Of a stretch of 64,000 nucleotides of DNA, positions 23,798-33,489 are shown piece by piece. The notes below the pieces were generated by a model. The model made no database searches. It was not told the DNA's origin and worked only from the letters and a program-made list of their open reading frames with translations. Source of the stretch: an uncultured Prevotella sp. (GTDB taxonomy: Bacteria; Bacteroidota; Bacteroidia; Bacteroidales; Bacteroidaceae). The position numbers and the translations under genes are program-made. Within the stretch, counting starts at the first letter, position 1; each line of letters begins with the position of its first letter. The DNA lies in the NCBI GenBank assembly GCA_944320235.1, contig CALUGQ010000004.1, positions 62,001-126,000 of the forward strand, read 5' to 3'.

Positions 23798-25078
23798 ATG
23801 AACAAGAAGATAGGCAACATATTCAAGGGCGACAAGGTCATCTGGATGGTGTTCTTCCTGCTCTGCATGATAAGCGTGGTGGAGGTGTTCAGCGCGTCGA
23901 GCGGGCTCACCTACAAGAGCAACAACTTCATCATGCCCATCGTGAAGCACTCGGGCACGATACTGATGGGCGTGGTGGTGGCCGTGCTAACGGTCAACGT
24001 GCCTTGCCGCTACTTCAAGATAATGACCCCGTTTGTGCTCCTGGCGGCCTTCATTACGCTGCTGGCCGTGCTCATGGCGGGCGAGAGCATCAACGGCGCG
24101 CAGCGCGTGCTGACGGTGTTGGGCTTCTCGTTCCAGCCCTCCGAGATAGCCAAGGGGGCGGTGATACTGGCCGTGGCCCAGATACTGAGCGCCATGCAGG
24201 GCGAGCGGGGCGCCGACCGCAAGGCCTTCGGCTACATACTTTTCATCGTGCTGCCGCTCGCTTTCCTCATCATGCTCGAGAACCTGTCGACGGCGGTGCT
24301 GCTCTGCGGCGTGGTGCTGCTGATGATGATAGTGGGCCGCGTGCCGATGGTGCAGATAGGCAAGCTGCTCGGCGTGGTGGCCATCATAGCCGTGCTGGGC
24401 CTGACGCTCATCATGGCCGTGGGCCACGACGAGCGCCGCGAGAAGCCGCAGCTGGCCAAGACAGAGGTGGCCCAGGCCGCGTCGGCCGATAAGCAGGAGG
24501 AGTCGGCCCTGGAGAAGCTGTTCCACCGCGCCGACACGTGGAAGGCCCGCATCGACGACTTCCTCGACGACAGCGAGGTGCCGCCCGAGGAGTACGACCT
24601 CGACCGCGACGCGCAGGTGGCCCACGCCAACATTGCCATCGTGTCGAGCAACGGCATCGGCAAGGGGCCGGGCAACTCCGTGGAGCGCGACTTCCTCGCG
24701 CAGGCCTTCTCAGACTTCATCTTCGCCATCATAATCGAGGAGATGGGCATAGCCGGGGCCGCCAGCGTGGTGTTCCTGTACATAGTGCTGCTGTTCCGCA
24801 CGGCGCGCATAGCGAGCCGCTGCGAGAACAACTTCCCGGCCTTCCTGGCCATGGGGCTGGCGCTGATGCTCGTCGTGCAGGCATCGTTCAACATGCTCGT
24901 GGCCGTGGGCTTCGTGCCTGTGACGGGGCAGCCGCTGCCGCTGATAAGCAAGGGCGGCACGTCGACCATCATCAACTGCGCATACATCGGGGCCATACTC
25001 AGCGTGAGCCGCTCGGCCAAGCGCGCCGCGAAGGCCGGCGGCGAGCCCGCCGGGGAAAGCGCGGTGCGGGCAGCGTGA
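23798..25078 (+). CDS. ftsW: Septal peptidoglycan polymerase FtsW (SEDS family)
   Basis: The 426-residue multispanning protein of the SEDS family polymerises lipid II together with FtsI. FQPSEIAKGAVIL (about residues 110-122) and the C-terminal VGFVPVTGQPLPLISKGGTS (about 370-390) are the family signatures. A large hydrophilic loop (about residues 213-270) separates the central membrane segments. It carries charged, alanine-rich sequence and is longer than usual. No separate promoter was seen, so transcription is probably continuous from upstream. Confidence 0.94.
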   Translation: MNKKIGNIFKGDKVIWMVFFLLCMISVVEVFSASSGLTYKSNNFIMPIVKHSGTILMGVVVAVLTVNVPCRYFKIMTPFVLLAAFITLLAVLMAGESINGAQRVLTVLGFSFQPSEIAKGAVILAVAQILSAMQGERGADRKAFGYILFIVLPLAFLIMLENLSTAVLLCGVVLLMMIVGRVPMVQIGKLLGVVAIIAVLGLTLIMAVGHDERREKPQLAKTEVAQAASADKQEESALEKLFHRADTWKARIDDFLDDSEVPPEEYDLDRDAQVAHANIAIVSSNGIGKGPGNSVERDFLAQAFSDFIFAIIIEEMGIAGAASVVFLYIVLLFRTARIASRCENNFPAFLAMGLALMLVVQASFNMLVAVGFVPVTGQPLPLISKGGTSTIINCAYIGAILSVSRSAKRAAKAGGEPAGESAVRAA

Positions 25079-25119
25079 GCCCCGGGGCGGCTCCGTGGGG
25101 GCGGCCAGGGGGCGCTGCG

Positions 25120-25236
25120 CGGCAAAGCGGCCCGTTCCGGCTTGCAGAACGGCCAGTCTTGCGGGCTGAAACAGGCCGTTTGGCAGCCCTAAACGGCGTC
25201 CGGCCGCAACCCGCTGTGCGCCAGTCGGTTACGGCG
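25120..25236 (+). repeat. Composite palindromic repeat, copy F
   Basis: Diverged units (AGCGGCCCGTTCCGGC, GAACGGCCAGTCTTGC, GAAACAGGCCGTTTGGC, TAAACGGCG) are followed by the module GCAACCCGCTGTGCGCCAG at 25206-25236. It lies in the 343-bp gap between ftsW and murG, which otherwise holds only the murG promoter. Confidence 0.6.
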
Positions 25237-25385
25237 CGGCGCGCCATCCGCCCCAAGCCCGGCTGAGAGCCAGGCCCTCCCCGCCGCCGCAGGCGGGGCC
25301 GCCGCGGCGGGGCGCGCGCCGTCAAGCTTTGCGCCACTTCGCCAAAAATGTGCGGCCAAAATTCGCGCAAACAAGATAAAATTAT

Positions 25386-25393
25386 TAATTTTG
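25386..25393 (+). promoter_or_regulatory. -7 promoter box TAATTTTG for murG
   Basis: It matches TAnnTTTG followed by C, 29 bases before the murG ATG, in an AT-rich island after the repeat. This suggests that murG to ftsZ can be transcribed separately from the first half of the cluster. Confidence 0.6.
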
Positions 25394-25421
25394 CAGAAAT
25401 TACACATCCAGTGACAGGCAT

Positions 25422-26540
25422 ATGGACGAAGAACTGAGGATAATCATCAGCGGCGGCGGCACCGGCGGGCACATCTTCCCCGCAGTGTCGATAGCCAACG
25501 CCATCAAGGCGCGCCACCCGGAGGCCAAGATTCTCTTCGTGGGCGCGCAGGGGCGCATGGAGATGCAGCGCGTGCCGCAGGCGGGCTACGAGATAAAGGG
25601 CCTGCCTATCTGCGGCTTCGACCGCAAGAACCTGCTGAAGAACGTAAAGGTGCTCTTCCGCATATGGCAGAGCCAGCGCATGGCGCGCCGCATACTGCGC
25701 GAGTTCAGGCCCATGGCGGCCGTGGGCGTGGGCGGCTACGCCAGCGGCCCCACGCTCAACGAGGCCGCCCGCATGGGCATACCCTGCCTGCTGCAGGAGC
25801 AGAACTCATACGCCGGCGTCACCAACAAGCTCCTGGCCCGCAAGGCGGCGCGCATCTGCGTGGCCTACGAGGGCATGGAGCGCTTCTTCCCAGAAGACAA
25901 GATAATGCTCACGGGCAACCCCGTGCGCCAGTCGCTGCTCAGCCCCGGCCTTACCCGCGCCGAGGCGCTCGCCTCCTTCGGGCTTGAGCAAGGCCCGAAG
26001 ACCATACTCATCGTAGGCGGCAGCCTCGGGGCGCGCACCATGAACGAGTGCGTGCTGGGCCACCTCGGCGAGATAGCCGCCTCGGGCGCGCAGTTCATCT
26101 GGCAGACGGGCAGGTATTACTCCGCCCACATCGCCTCGGAGCTGCAGCGGCTCGGCAAGCCGGGCAACCTCTGCGTGACCGACTTCATAGCCGACATGGG
26201 GGCGGCCTACCGCGCCTCCGACCTCGCCATCAGCCGCGCAGGCGCAGGCAGCATATCGGAGCTGTGCCTCGTGGGGATGCCGGCCATACTCGTGCCGTCG
26301 CCCAACGTGGCCGAAGACCACCAGACGAAGAACGCCATGGCCCTCGCGGCAAAGGGCGCGGCCATCTGCCTGAGCGACGCCGACGCCCCGGCCAAGGCCA
26401 TCGGCCTGGCACTGCAGACCGTGGCCGACCCCGCGCGCCTGGCCTCGCTCTCGGCCAACGCCAAGGCGCTGGCCAAGCCCGGCGCCGCCGACGCCATAGC
26501 CGCCGAAGTGGTGAGGCTGGCGCGCCAAGGCAGGGAATAG
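25422..26540 (+). CDS. murG: UDP-GlcNAc:lipid I GlcNAc transferase
   Basis: The 372-residue GT28 glycosyltransferase makes lipid II on the inner face of the membrane. The N-terminal ISGGGTGGHIFPAVSIANAI is the diagnostic glycine loop. VGGYASGP, LLQEQNSYAGVTNK and the UDP-GlcNAc-binding SRAGAGSISEL (about residues 272-282) follow. The length is normal, and murC starts 31 bases after its stop. Confidence 0.96.
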   Translation: MDEELRIIISGGGTGGHIFPAVSIANAIKARHPEAKILFVGAQGRMEMQRVPQAGYEIKGLPICGFDRKNLLKNVKVLFRIWQSQRMARRILREFRPMAAVGVGGYASGPTLNEAARMGIPCLLQEQNSYAGVTNKLLARKAARICVAYEGMERFFPEDKIMLTGNPVRQSLLSPGLTRAEALASFGLEQGPKTILIVGGSLGARTMNECVLGHLGEIAASGAQFIWQTGRYYSAHIASELQRLGKPGNLCVTDFIADMGAAYRASDLAISRAGAGSISELCLVGMPAILVPSPNVAEDHQTKNAMALAAKGAAICLSDADAPAKAIGLALQTVADPARLASLSANAKALAKPGAADAIAAEVVRLARQGRE

Positions 26541-26571
26541 CCAACATTCAAGCAAGCATCAAGACAAGGAA

Positions 26572-27954
26572 ATGGAACAGAAAGACATAAAGGCAGTCTA
26601 CTTCATAGGCGCCGGGGGAATAGGCATGAGCGCCCTGGCGCGATACTTCATGGCGCGCGGCCTCGTCGTGGCAGGCTACGACCGCACGCCCACGCCGCTC
26701 ACGCGCCAGCTCGAGCACGAGGGGATGCTGCTGCACTACGAGGAGGACACCGACGAGATACCCCACGTGTGCAAGAACCCCAAGGCCTGCCTCGTGGTGT
26801 ACACACCGGCCATACCCGCCGGCAACAAGGAGCTGCAGTTCTTCCGCAGCGGAGGCTTCTGCATAGAGAAGCGCGCACAGGTGCTCGGCGAGCTGACACG
26901 CTCGCACCGCGGGCTCTGCGTGGCCGGCACCCACGGCAAGACGACGACGTCGGCCATGTGCGCCCACATCATGCACCAGGGCCACCTCGACTGCAACGCC
27001 TTCCTGGGCGGCATAGCCAAGAACTACGGCACAAACTACATACTGAGCAAGAGCGACTACGTGGTCGTCGAGGCCGACGAGTTCGACCGCTCCTTCCACT
27101 GGCTCAGCCCGTGGGTGAGCGTGGTCACCGCGACCGACCCCGACCACCTCGACATCTACGGCACCAAGGAAGCCTACCTAGAGAGCTTCCGCAAGTACAC
27201 GTCGCTCATACAGCCCGGCGGCGCGCTCATCGTGCACACGGGCCTCGAGCTGCAGCCCGACCTGCAGGAGGGCGTAAGGCTCTACACCTACGGCCGCGAC
27301 GGGGGTGACTTCCACGCCGAGAACGTGAGGATAGGCGGGGGTGAGATAACGTTCGACTTCGTGTCGCCCGCAGGCCGCGTCGACGGCGTGCGCCTCGGCC
27401 AGCCCATACCCATCAACATAGAGAACGGCGTGGCCGCCATGGCCATGGCGCAGATGGCCGGCTGCACGGCCGACGAGCTGCGCTACGGCATGGCATCGTA
27501 CGGCGGGGTGGACCGGCGCTTCGACTTCAAGATACGCACGCCGAGGCTGGTGCTGCTCAGCGACTACGCGCACCACCCCAAGGAGATAGACCAAAGCGCG
27601 CGCAGCCTGCGCGAACTCTACGCCGACCGCCGCATAACGGCCATCTTCCAGCCCCACCTCTACAGCCGCACGCGCGACTTCTACAAAGACTTCGCCCGCA
27701 GCCTGAGCCTGCTCGACGAGGTCGTGCTCTGCGACATCTACCCCGCCAGGGAGCAGCCCCTGCCCGGAGTGACGTCGCGGCTGATATACGACAACCTGGC
27801 CCCGGGCGTGCAGAAGGCACTCATAGCCAAGGAGGACGTGCTGGACTACGTGCGCACACACGACTTCGACGTGCTCGTGGTGCTGGGCGCAGGCGACATA
27901 GACGGCTACGTGCCGCAGATGGCGAAGATACTTCAAGAAAGGGCCAACGGCTGA
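26572..27954 (+). CDS. murC: UDP-MurNAc-L-alanine ligase
   Basis: The 460-residue Mur ligase starts the peptide stem by adding L-alanine. It has the UDP-binding GAGGIGMSALARYF near the N-terminus, the ATP loop AGTHGKTTTSAM (about residues 119-130), the YGGVDRRFDFK segment, and SDYAHHPKEI (about 325-334), all typical of MurC. It is followed 37 bases later by ftsQ. Confidence 0.95.
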   Translation: MEQKDIKAVYFIGAGGIGMSALARYFMARGLVVAGYDRTPTPLTRQLEHEGMLLHYEEDTDEIPHVCKNPKACLVVYTPAIPAGNKELQFFRSGGFCIEKRAQVLGELTRSHRGLCVAGTHGKTTTSAMCAHIMHQGHLDCNAFLGGIAKNYGTNYILSKSDYVVVEADEFDRSFHWLSPWVSVVTATDPDHLDIYGTKEAYLESFRKYTSLIQPGGALIVHTGLELQPDLQEGVRLYTYGRDGGDFHAENVRIGGGEITFDFVSPAGRVDGVRLGQPIPINIENGVAAMAMAQMAGCTADELRYGMASYGGVDRRFDFKIRTPRLVLLSDYAHHPKEIDQSARSLRELYADRRITAIFQPHLYSRTRDFYKDFARSLSLLDEVVLCDIYPAREQPLPGVTSRLIYDNLAPGVQKALIAKEDVLDYVRTHDFDVLVVLGAGDIDGYVPQMAKILQERANG

Positions 27955-27991
27955 AATCGGAGGCCAAGGGGCACGACAAGCAATCTTGACA

Positions 27992-28768
27992 ATGACTTTC
28001 AACTGGAAGAAAATCCTCGTAAGGACGCTCAGCGTGGCCACTGCGGCCTACCTGCTGCTGGCCGTCACCGCCTTCAACAAGCCCGAAGGCAAGCCCAAGG
28101 TGTGCACCCAGGTGAAGATAGACATCGCCGACACTGCCGTCGACGGATTCCTCGACGCCGACGAGATAAAGCGCATGCTACAGCAAAAAGGCGTGTACCC
28201 GCTCGGCAAGGACATGGATGCGGTCAACGTGCGCCTCATAGAGGAGACTCTGCGCAGGAGCCCCTTCGTGGCCGGGGCCGAGGTGTGCAAGACCGAGGGC
28301 GGCTTCGTCCGCATCAGCCTCAGGCAGCGTATGCCCGTGATGCGCGTCATGGCAGACAGTGGCGACGACTATTACGTGGACAACAACGGCGGCATCATGC
28401 AGAAGTCGCGCTACGTCAGCGACATCATAGTGGCCACAGGCCACATCAGCCGCGACTACGCCCGCCGCGTGCTCACCAAGGTTGGCAACACCATCGTGGC
28501 CGACAAGTTCTGGAGGAGCCAGGTCGTGCAGCTCAACGTCCTGCCCGACGGCACCGTCGAAATGGTGCCGCGCGTGGGCGACAACATCGTTTACCTGGGC
28601 CGGCCCGACGGGCTCCGGCGCAAGCTCGACCGCCTGCGCAAGTTCTACAAGTACGGCCTCAGCCGCGTAGGGTGGGACCGCTACTCGTACATAAGCGTGG
28701 AGTTCGACAACCAGATAATCTGCAAGAAGCGCAAGCACGCGGCCGGCCAGCAGGCAATACAACAATGA
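27992..28768 (+). CDS. ftsQ: Cell division protein FtsQ
   Basis: The 258-residue protein has one N-terminal membrane segment (about residues 11-28), then a POTRA-like and beta domain in the periplasm. The central RLIEETLRRSPFVAGAEVCK is the usual POTRA-type strand-helix signature and is followed by ISLRQRMPVMRV. Sequence identity in this family is low, and position between murC and ftsA supports it. I chose ATG 27992; a TTG two codons upstream is also in frame. FtsQ recruits FtsL to the divisome. Confidence 0.85.
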   Translation: MTFNWKKILVRTLSVATAAYLLLAVTAFNKPEGKPKVCTQVKIDIADTAVDGFLDADEIKRMLQQKGVYPLGKDMDAVNVRLIEETLRRSPFVAGAEVCKTEGGFVRISLRQRMPVMRVMADSGDDYYVDNNGGIMQKSRYVSDIIVATGHISRDYARRVLTKVGNTIVADKFWRSQVVQLNVLPDGTVEMVPRVGDNIVYLGRPDGLRRKLDRLRKFYKYGLSRVGWDRYSYISVEFDNQIICKKRKHAAGQQAIQQ

Positions 28769-28803
28769 CATGACAACAAGCATATAGATTAAGGAGACAT
28801 AAG

Positions 28804-30252
28804 ATGGCAGCAAAGGATTTCATAGTGGCAATAGAGCTGGGGTCGTCGAAGATGACCGGCATAGCGGGAAGGAAAAACCTCGACGGCAGCATCAACGTGC
28901 TCGCCGTGGTGAAGGAAGACTCCTCCTCGTTCATACGCAAGGGCGTGGTTTACAACATCGACAAGACCGCGCTCTGCCTCACCAACATCATCAGCAAGCT
29001 AACGTCGCTCCTGAAGACAGAGATAACGCAGGTGTACGTCGGCGTGGGCGGGCAGTCGATAAGGGGCGTGCGCAACGTCATTTCGCGCGACCTCCCCGCC
29101 GACACGAAAGTGACGCAGGAGATGGTCATCGACCTCATGGACGCCAACCGCAACATGAAGTATCCCGACATGGAGATACTCGACGCCGCAGCCCAGGAGT
29201 ACCGCGTGGACTCCCAGCTGCAGGTAGACCCGGTCGGCATACAGTGCTCGCGGCTCGAAGGCAACTACCTTAACATACTTGAGCGCAAGGCGTTCTACAA
29301 GAACCTCAACAAGTGTTTCGAGACCGCCGGCATCAATGTCGCCGAGATGTTCCTCGCCCCCCTCGCCCTTGCCGACAGCGTGCTGACCGAGGGCGAGCGC
29401 CGCTCGGGCTGCGCGCTCATCGACATCGGCGCCGACACCACCACCGTCTCCGTGTTCACCAAGAACATATTGCGCCACCTGGCCGTCATCCCCCTCGGCT
29501 CCGCCAACATCACCAAGGACATCGCCTCGCTCCAGATGGAGGAGGAAGAGGCCGAGAAGATGAAGCTGAAGTACGGCTGCGCATACACCGACAACGCCGA
29601 GATTGACAACTCGCTGATGCTGCCCATCGACTCTGAGCGCAGCGTGGAGAGCCGCAAGTTCATCGAGATAGTGGAAGGAAGGCTCGAGGAAATCATCGAG
29701 AACGCCTGGTACCAGGTGCCTGCCGAGTACAACGACAAGCTCCTCGGCGGCATCATCCTCACCGGAGGCGGCTCGAACATGAAGAACATTGAGCGCGCCT
29801 TCATGAACCATACGCACGTTGAGAAGATACGCGTGGCCAAGACCGTGACCCACACGATACACTTCCCTAACCCTGATGCGGGCGCGAAGAACGGCACGAT
29901 GAACACCGTGCTGGGCCTGCTGGCCAAGGGAGACATCAACTGCGCAGGCGGAGACGTGGCCGAGGGGGGCGACCTCTTCGGCGGCACCAAGGCCACGCAG
30001 ACCCCCGGCGAGCAGCGTGTCAAGGCGCGCCAGCCCCACGAGATACCGCCAGGGACGGTGCCTACCGAGGCCGAGAAGCAGCAGGCCGAGGAGGCGGCGC
30101 GCCTGAAGCGCGAGGAGGAAGAGCGCCTGGAGCTTGAGCGCAAGGCCGAGGAGGAGCGCAAGGCCGAGGAGGAGCGCAAGCGCAACAGCCCGCTCAACAA
30201 GGGCCTGCGCTGGCTCAAGGACTTCGGCAAGAAGCTCGTCGCCGAGGAGTGA
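28804..30252 (+). CDS. ftsA: Cell division protein FtsA
   Basis: The 482-residue actin-like protein anchors FtsZ to the membrane. IVAIELGSSKMTGIAG is the N-terminal phosphate-binding loop, ALIDIGADTTTVSVF (about residues 203-217) the second, and GIILTGGGSNMKNIE (about 316-330) the third. After the actin fold comes a tail of about 85 residues, strongly Glu/Lys/Arg/Ala-rich (about 415-460, likely coiled coil). It ends in an amphipathic helix LNKGLRWLKDFGKKLV suited to membrane targeting. The charged linker is longer than in E. coli FtsA. Confidence 0.95.
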   Translation: MAAKDFIVAIELGSSKMTGIAGRKNLDGSINVLAVVKEDSSSFIRKGVVYNIDKTALCLTNIISKLTSLLKTEITQVYVGVGGQSIRGVRNVISRDLPADTKVTQEMVIDLMDANRNMKYPDMEILDAAAQEYRVDSQLQVDPVGIQCSRLEGNYLNILERKAFYKNLNKCFETAGINVAEMFLAPLALADSVLTEGERRSGCALIDIGADTTTVSVFTKNILRHLAVIPLGSANITKDIASLQMEEEEAEKMKLKYGCAYTDNAEIDNSLMLPIDSERSVESRKFIEIVEGRLEEIIENAWYQVPAEYNDKLLGGIILTGGGSNMKNIERAFMNHTHVEKIRVAKTVTHTIHFPNPDAGAKNGTMNTVLGLLAKGDINCAGGDVAEGGDLFGGTKATQTPGEQRVKARQPHEIPPGTVPTEAEKQQAEEAARLKREEEERLELERKAEEERKAEEERKRNSPLNKGLRWLKDFGKKLVAEE

Positions 30253-30298
30253 GGCGCAAACAGCAAACCATAACCCGTAATTCTTCATTCATAAAGAT

Positions 30299-31642
30299 AT
30301 GGCAGACAACAGCAATTACCCAAACAGCATAGTTGACTTCGGCCTCCCCGAGAAGGAGCACAGCATCATAAAGGTGATCGGAGTGGGCGGCGGCGGAGGC
30401 AACGCCGTGAACCACATGTACCGCGAAGGCATTCACGACGTGACCTTCGTGCTCTGCAACACCGACAACCAGGCACTCAACGACTCGCCCGTACCCGTGC
30501 ACCTGCAGCTCGGCAAGGAGGGCCTCGGGGCCGGGAACAAGCCCGAGAAGGCACGCCAGGCGGCGGAAGAGAGCCTCGACGACATCAAGGCCATGCTCAA
30601 CGACGGCACGAAGATGGCCTTCATCACGGCCGGCATGGGCGGCGGCACGGGCACTGGCGCCGCCCCGGTCATAGCCCGCGTGAGCAAGGAGATGGGCATA
30701 CTGACGGTGGGCATCGTCACCATACCCTTCCGCTTCGAGGGGCCGCGCAAGATAGACCAGGCCCTCGACGGCGTCGAGGAGATGTCGAAGCACGTCGACG
30801 CGCTGCTGGTCATCAACAACGAGCGGCTCCGCGAGATATACCCCGAGCTCACCGTGCTCGACGCCTTCGGCAAGGCCGACGACACGCTCAGCGTCGCCGC
30901 GCGCAGCATTGCCGAGATAATAACCGTGCACGGGCTGATAAACCTCGACTTCAACGACGTGAAGACGGTGCTCAAGGACGGTGGCGTGGCCATCATGAGC
31001 ACGGGCTACGGCGAGGGCGACGGCCGCGTGAAGAAGGCCATCGACGACGCGCTCAACTCCCCGCTGCTCAACGACAACGATGTGTTCAACTCAAAGAAGA
31101 TACTGCTCAGCATATCTTTCTGCGGCGAGGGCGACGGCAAGGACAGCCTCAAGATGGAGGAGATGAACGACGTAAACGACTTCATGGCCAAGTTCGGCCG
31201 CGACTTCGAGATAAAGTGGGGCCTGGCCACGGACCCCGAGCTGGGCAAGAAGGTCAAGGTGACCATACTCGCCACCGGCTTCGGCATCGACGACGTGGAC
31301 GGCATGGACAGCCACATGAAGCGCCACACGCAGGAGGAGGCCAACCGCATGGCCGAGGAGCAGGAGAAGGCCGCCGAGCGGCAGGACCGCCGCAACCGCT
31401 ACTACGGCAGCGAGGGCGTGTGCATGAAGTACAAGCGCCGCCCGCACATCTACCTCTTCCGCCCGGAGGACCTCGACAACGACGACGTGATATCGGCCGT
31501 GGAGCAGACGCCTACCTACAAGCGCACGCGCGAGATACTCGACAACATACACAACCAGGCCGGCGGCAGCTTCGACGACGCTCCCCGCCCCGCCGACACC
31601 CAGCAGGCCGAGCCTGTGCAGGGAACGATAAAGTTTGCATGA
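30299..31642 (+). CDS. ftsZ: Cell division protein FtsZ
   Basis: The 447-residue tubulin homologue forms the division ring. GVGGGGGNAVNHM (about residues 25-37) and the tubulin signature GGGTGTGAAPVIA (about 116-128) bind GTP. The linker beyond the core (about residues 340-447) is rich in Arg/Gln and acidic residues. It ends without an obvious copy of the canonical conserved C-terminal peptide, which is often divergent in Bacteroidetes. It is preceded by ftsA (46-base gap). Confidence 0.96.
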   Translation: MADNSNYPNSIVDFGLPEKEHSIIKVIGVGGGGGNAVNHMYREGIHDVTFVLCNTDNQALNDSPVPVHLQLGKEGLGAGNKPEKARQAAEESLDDIKAMLNDGTKMAFITAGMGGGTGTGAAPVIARVSKEMGILTVGIVTIPFRFEGPRKIDQALDGVEEMSKHVDALLVINNERLREIYPELTVLDAFGKADDTLSVAARSIAEIITVHGLINLDFNDVKTVLKDGGVAIMSTGYGEGDGRVKKAIDDALNSPLLNDNDVFNSKKILLSISFCGEGDGKDSLKMEEMNDVNDFMAKFGRDFEIKWGLATDPELGKKVKVTILATGFGIDDVDGMDSHMKRHTQEEANRMAEEQEKAAERQDRRNRYYGSEGVCMKYKRRPHIYLFRPEDLDNDDVISAVEQTPTYKRTREILDNIHNQAGGSFDDAPRPADTQQAEPVQGTIKFA

Positions 31643-31679
31643 AGGCGACAACCAAATAACACAACAACGACATAAGGAC

Positions 31680-32129
31680 ATGGCACTATTCGAACAAGTA
31701 AGCAAAGACATCGTGGCAGCGATGAAAGCCAAGGACAAGGTGCGCCTTGAAGCCTTGCGCAACATAAAGAAAGTGTTCCTCGAGGCAAAGACTGCGCCCG
31801 GCGCGGGCGACACCCTCGACGACGCCGACGCAATGAAGATACTGCAGAAGCTGGCCAAGCAGGGCCACGACTCTGCCGACCTTTACGCCGGGCAGGGCCG
31901 CCAGGACCTGGCCGACGCCGAGCTGGCGCAGGTCGAGGTGATAGAGAGCTACCTGCCGCAGCCCCTCTCTGCCGAGGAGATAGAGGCCGCCGTGAAGGAC
32001 ATCATCGCCCAGACCGGCGCGCAGACCATCAAGGACATGGGCCGCGTTATGGGCGTGGCCTCCAAGCAGCTGGCAGGCCGCGCCGACGGCAAGGCCATCA
32101 GCGAGGCCGTGAAGCGGCTGCTGGCTTGA
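31680..32129 (+). CDS. GatB/YqeY domain-containing protein
   Basis: The 149-residue protein is a stand-alone YqeY domain, the helical tail domain otherwise fused to the GatB subunit of tRNA-dependent amidotransferase. The segments DKVRLEALRNIKKVFLEAKT and KDMGRVMGVASKQLAGRADG (about residues 118-137) are the family signatures. Stand-alone YqeY has no proven reaction; tRNA binding is suggested by the GatB relation. I chose ATG 31680 (MALFEQVSKDI). It is the last gene of the dcw transcription unit here, followed by a perfect hairpin. Confidence 0.88.
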   Translation: MALFEQVSKDIVAAMKAKDKVRLEALRNIKKVFLEAKTAPGAGDTLDDADAMKILQKLAKQGHDSADLYAGQGRQDLADAELAQVEVIESYLPQPLSAEEIEAAVKDIIAQTGAQTIKDMGRVMGVASKQLAGRADGKAISEAVKRLLA

Positions 32130-32167
32130 GCCGCGCGGCAAGGGTGGCGGTGCGCCTATAGCCTCTT

Positions 32168-32222
32168 GCCAATACGCACGAATCCCCGCCGGGCTTTCCG
32201 GCGGGGATTCGTGCGTATTGGC
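32168..32222. terminator. Perfect 23-bp hairpin between convergent genes
   Basis: The arm 32168-32190 pairs without mismatch with 32200-32222 around a 9-base loop. There is no T-run on either side. It separates the YqeY gene (plus) from the LRR gene (minus), so it probably ends transcription from both directions. Confidence 0.75.
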
Positions 32223-32246
32223 GTCTGTCGCTTGGCCGTGGCGGGC

Positions 32247-33347
32247 CTACTCCACGAGCACTTTCTGCGCGCTCCCCCCTGCTTTTACTATGTAAGCACC
32301 GGCCGGCAGCATCACCCTGCCGCCCTTGCCGCTGTATGCCAGCGTGCCGCCGGCGGTGTACACCTGCACTTGCGCGCCGGCCTCGGCAGTGGTTATCTCC
32401 ATGCCGCCCTCTATGCAGCGCACCGTAGCCTCCGTGCATGGTGCGGCTTCGATGGCCGTGGGGTCTATCTCAACTATGTTGTCAAACACACCCCATCCCG
32501 GTGCCATCCAGTAGGCCGAGTAAGAGCCTTCGGGTACGTAGAGCACGCAGGTTTCGGTGGATGCTTTATAGAACAGCTCGCTTTCGGTCGTCGGGGGAAC
32601 GGGGTTGTAGCTTGTCACGCTCAGTAAATGGTTGCAACATTCAAATGCGCTTGCGCCAATTTCCTCCAAAGACTCTGGAAGCGATATTTCCAGCAAGTCT
32701 GTACACCAGCTGAACGCCCTTGCCCTTATGGATGTGACACCTTCCGGCACTGAATATGTCTTTGCTTTCTTGTTCGGATAGAATAGCAGTGTGCTCATGT
32801 CTTTGCTGTAGAGTACACCGTCTACGGCACAGAAATTCTTGTTTTTCTCCGATACAGTGAACTCCTTTAGGTTTGCCCTTGTGCGTGTAGAGTGGCCGTA
32901 AAGGCTTGGTGGATTGACCAGGGCTTGATCTGATATGCTTATGAGGTTGTCTCCTATCCTTATGCTTTCAAGGTCGGGGGCATAGTCGAAAGCGTTGTTC
33001 TCAATGTACAGCAGTGTGTTGGGAAGCATCAACGTGCGCATTTCGCAATTGGCGAAATAATTTTTCCCGATGGTGTTATTCTCCCCAGAGGTTCCTGTTG
33101 CAAGGATTGTCGCATCAGTTAGGTCGAGCACTTCGAGATAATCCATGTTGCTTATTTCGTTGATGTCTATGGTGTTGACATATCCCGATACGGTCAGTTT
33201 CTTTATCTGGTCGTACCTGGAGCGTTCTATCTTCGATTCCAGCGTGCCGGCTTCGTCGAGGTGTACTTTCACGTCCTGCGCAAAGGCAGTCGCAGTGGCG
33301 CATAGCAGTATGCACGGGCATACCATTGCCTTGATGATGTTTGCCAT
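32247..33347 (-). CDS. Secreted leucine-rich repeat (LRR_5/BspA-type) protein with C-terminal beta tail
   Basis: The 366-residue protein begins with a Sec signal peptide (MANIIKAMVCPCILLCATAT, cleaved after AFAQ). The middle carries BspA-type LRRs: LEVLDLTDATI, MRTLMLPNTLLYIENNAF, ITSIRARAFSWCTDLLEISL and LEEIGASAFECCNHL. The end (about residues 325-366) reads VQVYTAGGTLAYSG...LPAGAYIVKAGGSAQKVLVE, the two-hairpin pattern of the Por/T9SS type A sorting domain, so surface export is likely. Base composition is visibly lower in GC than in the neighbours over 32620-33340. A TAAATTTG promoter box lies 48 bases upstream. I chose the ATG at 33347 for the signal peptide. Confidence 0.8.
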   Translation of the reverse strand: MANIIKAMVCPCILLCATATAFAQDVKVHLDEAGTLESKIERSRYDQIKKLTVSGYVNTIDINEISNMDYLEVLDLTDATILATGTSGENNTIGKNYFANCEMRTLMLPNTLLYIENNAFDYAPDLESIRIGDNLISISDQALVNPPSLYGHSTRTRANLKEFTVSEKNKNFCAVDGVLYSKDMSTLLFYPNKKAKTYSVPEGVTSIRARAFSWCTDLLEISLPESLEEIGASAFECCNHLLSVTSYNPVPPTTESELFYKASTETCVLYVPEGSYSAYWMAPGWGVFDNIVEIDPTAIEAAPCTEATVRCIEGGMEITTAEAGAQVQVYTAGGTLAYSGKGGRVMLPAGAYIVKAGGSAQKVLVE

Positions 33348-33394
33348 TTGTATGAGTCTTTTTGTTTGAGTTGCAGGCTGTTTTAGCCTTTGTG

Positions 33395-33402
33395 CAAATT
33401 TA
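33395..33402 (-). promoter_or_regulatory. -7 promoter box TAAATTTG for the LRR gene
   Basis: It matches TAnnTTTG followed by C on the minus strand, 48 bases before the ATG at 33347. Confidence 0.6.
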
Positions 33403-33489
33403 AGTATAGAATCCCGTATTGCAGCCGTCGGCCATTCGGAAAGCGGATGTTTTTCGTCTTTTTTAACCTTTGCGCCCGACCTTGGCGGC

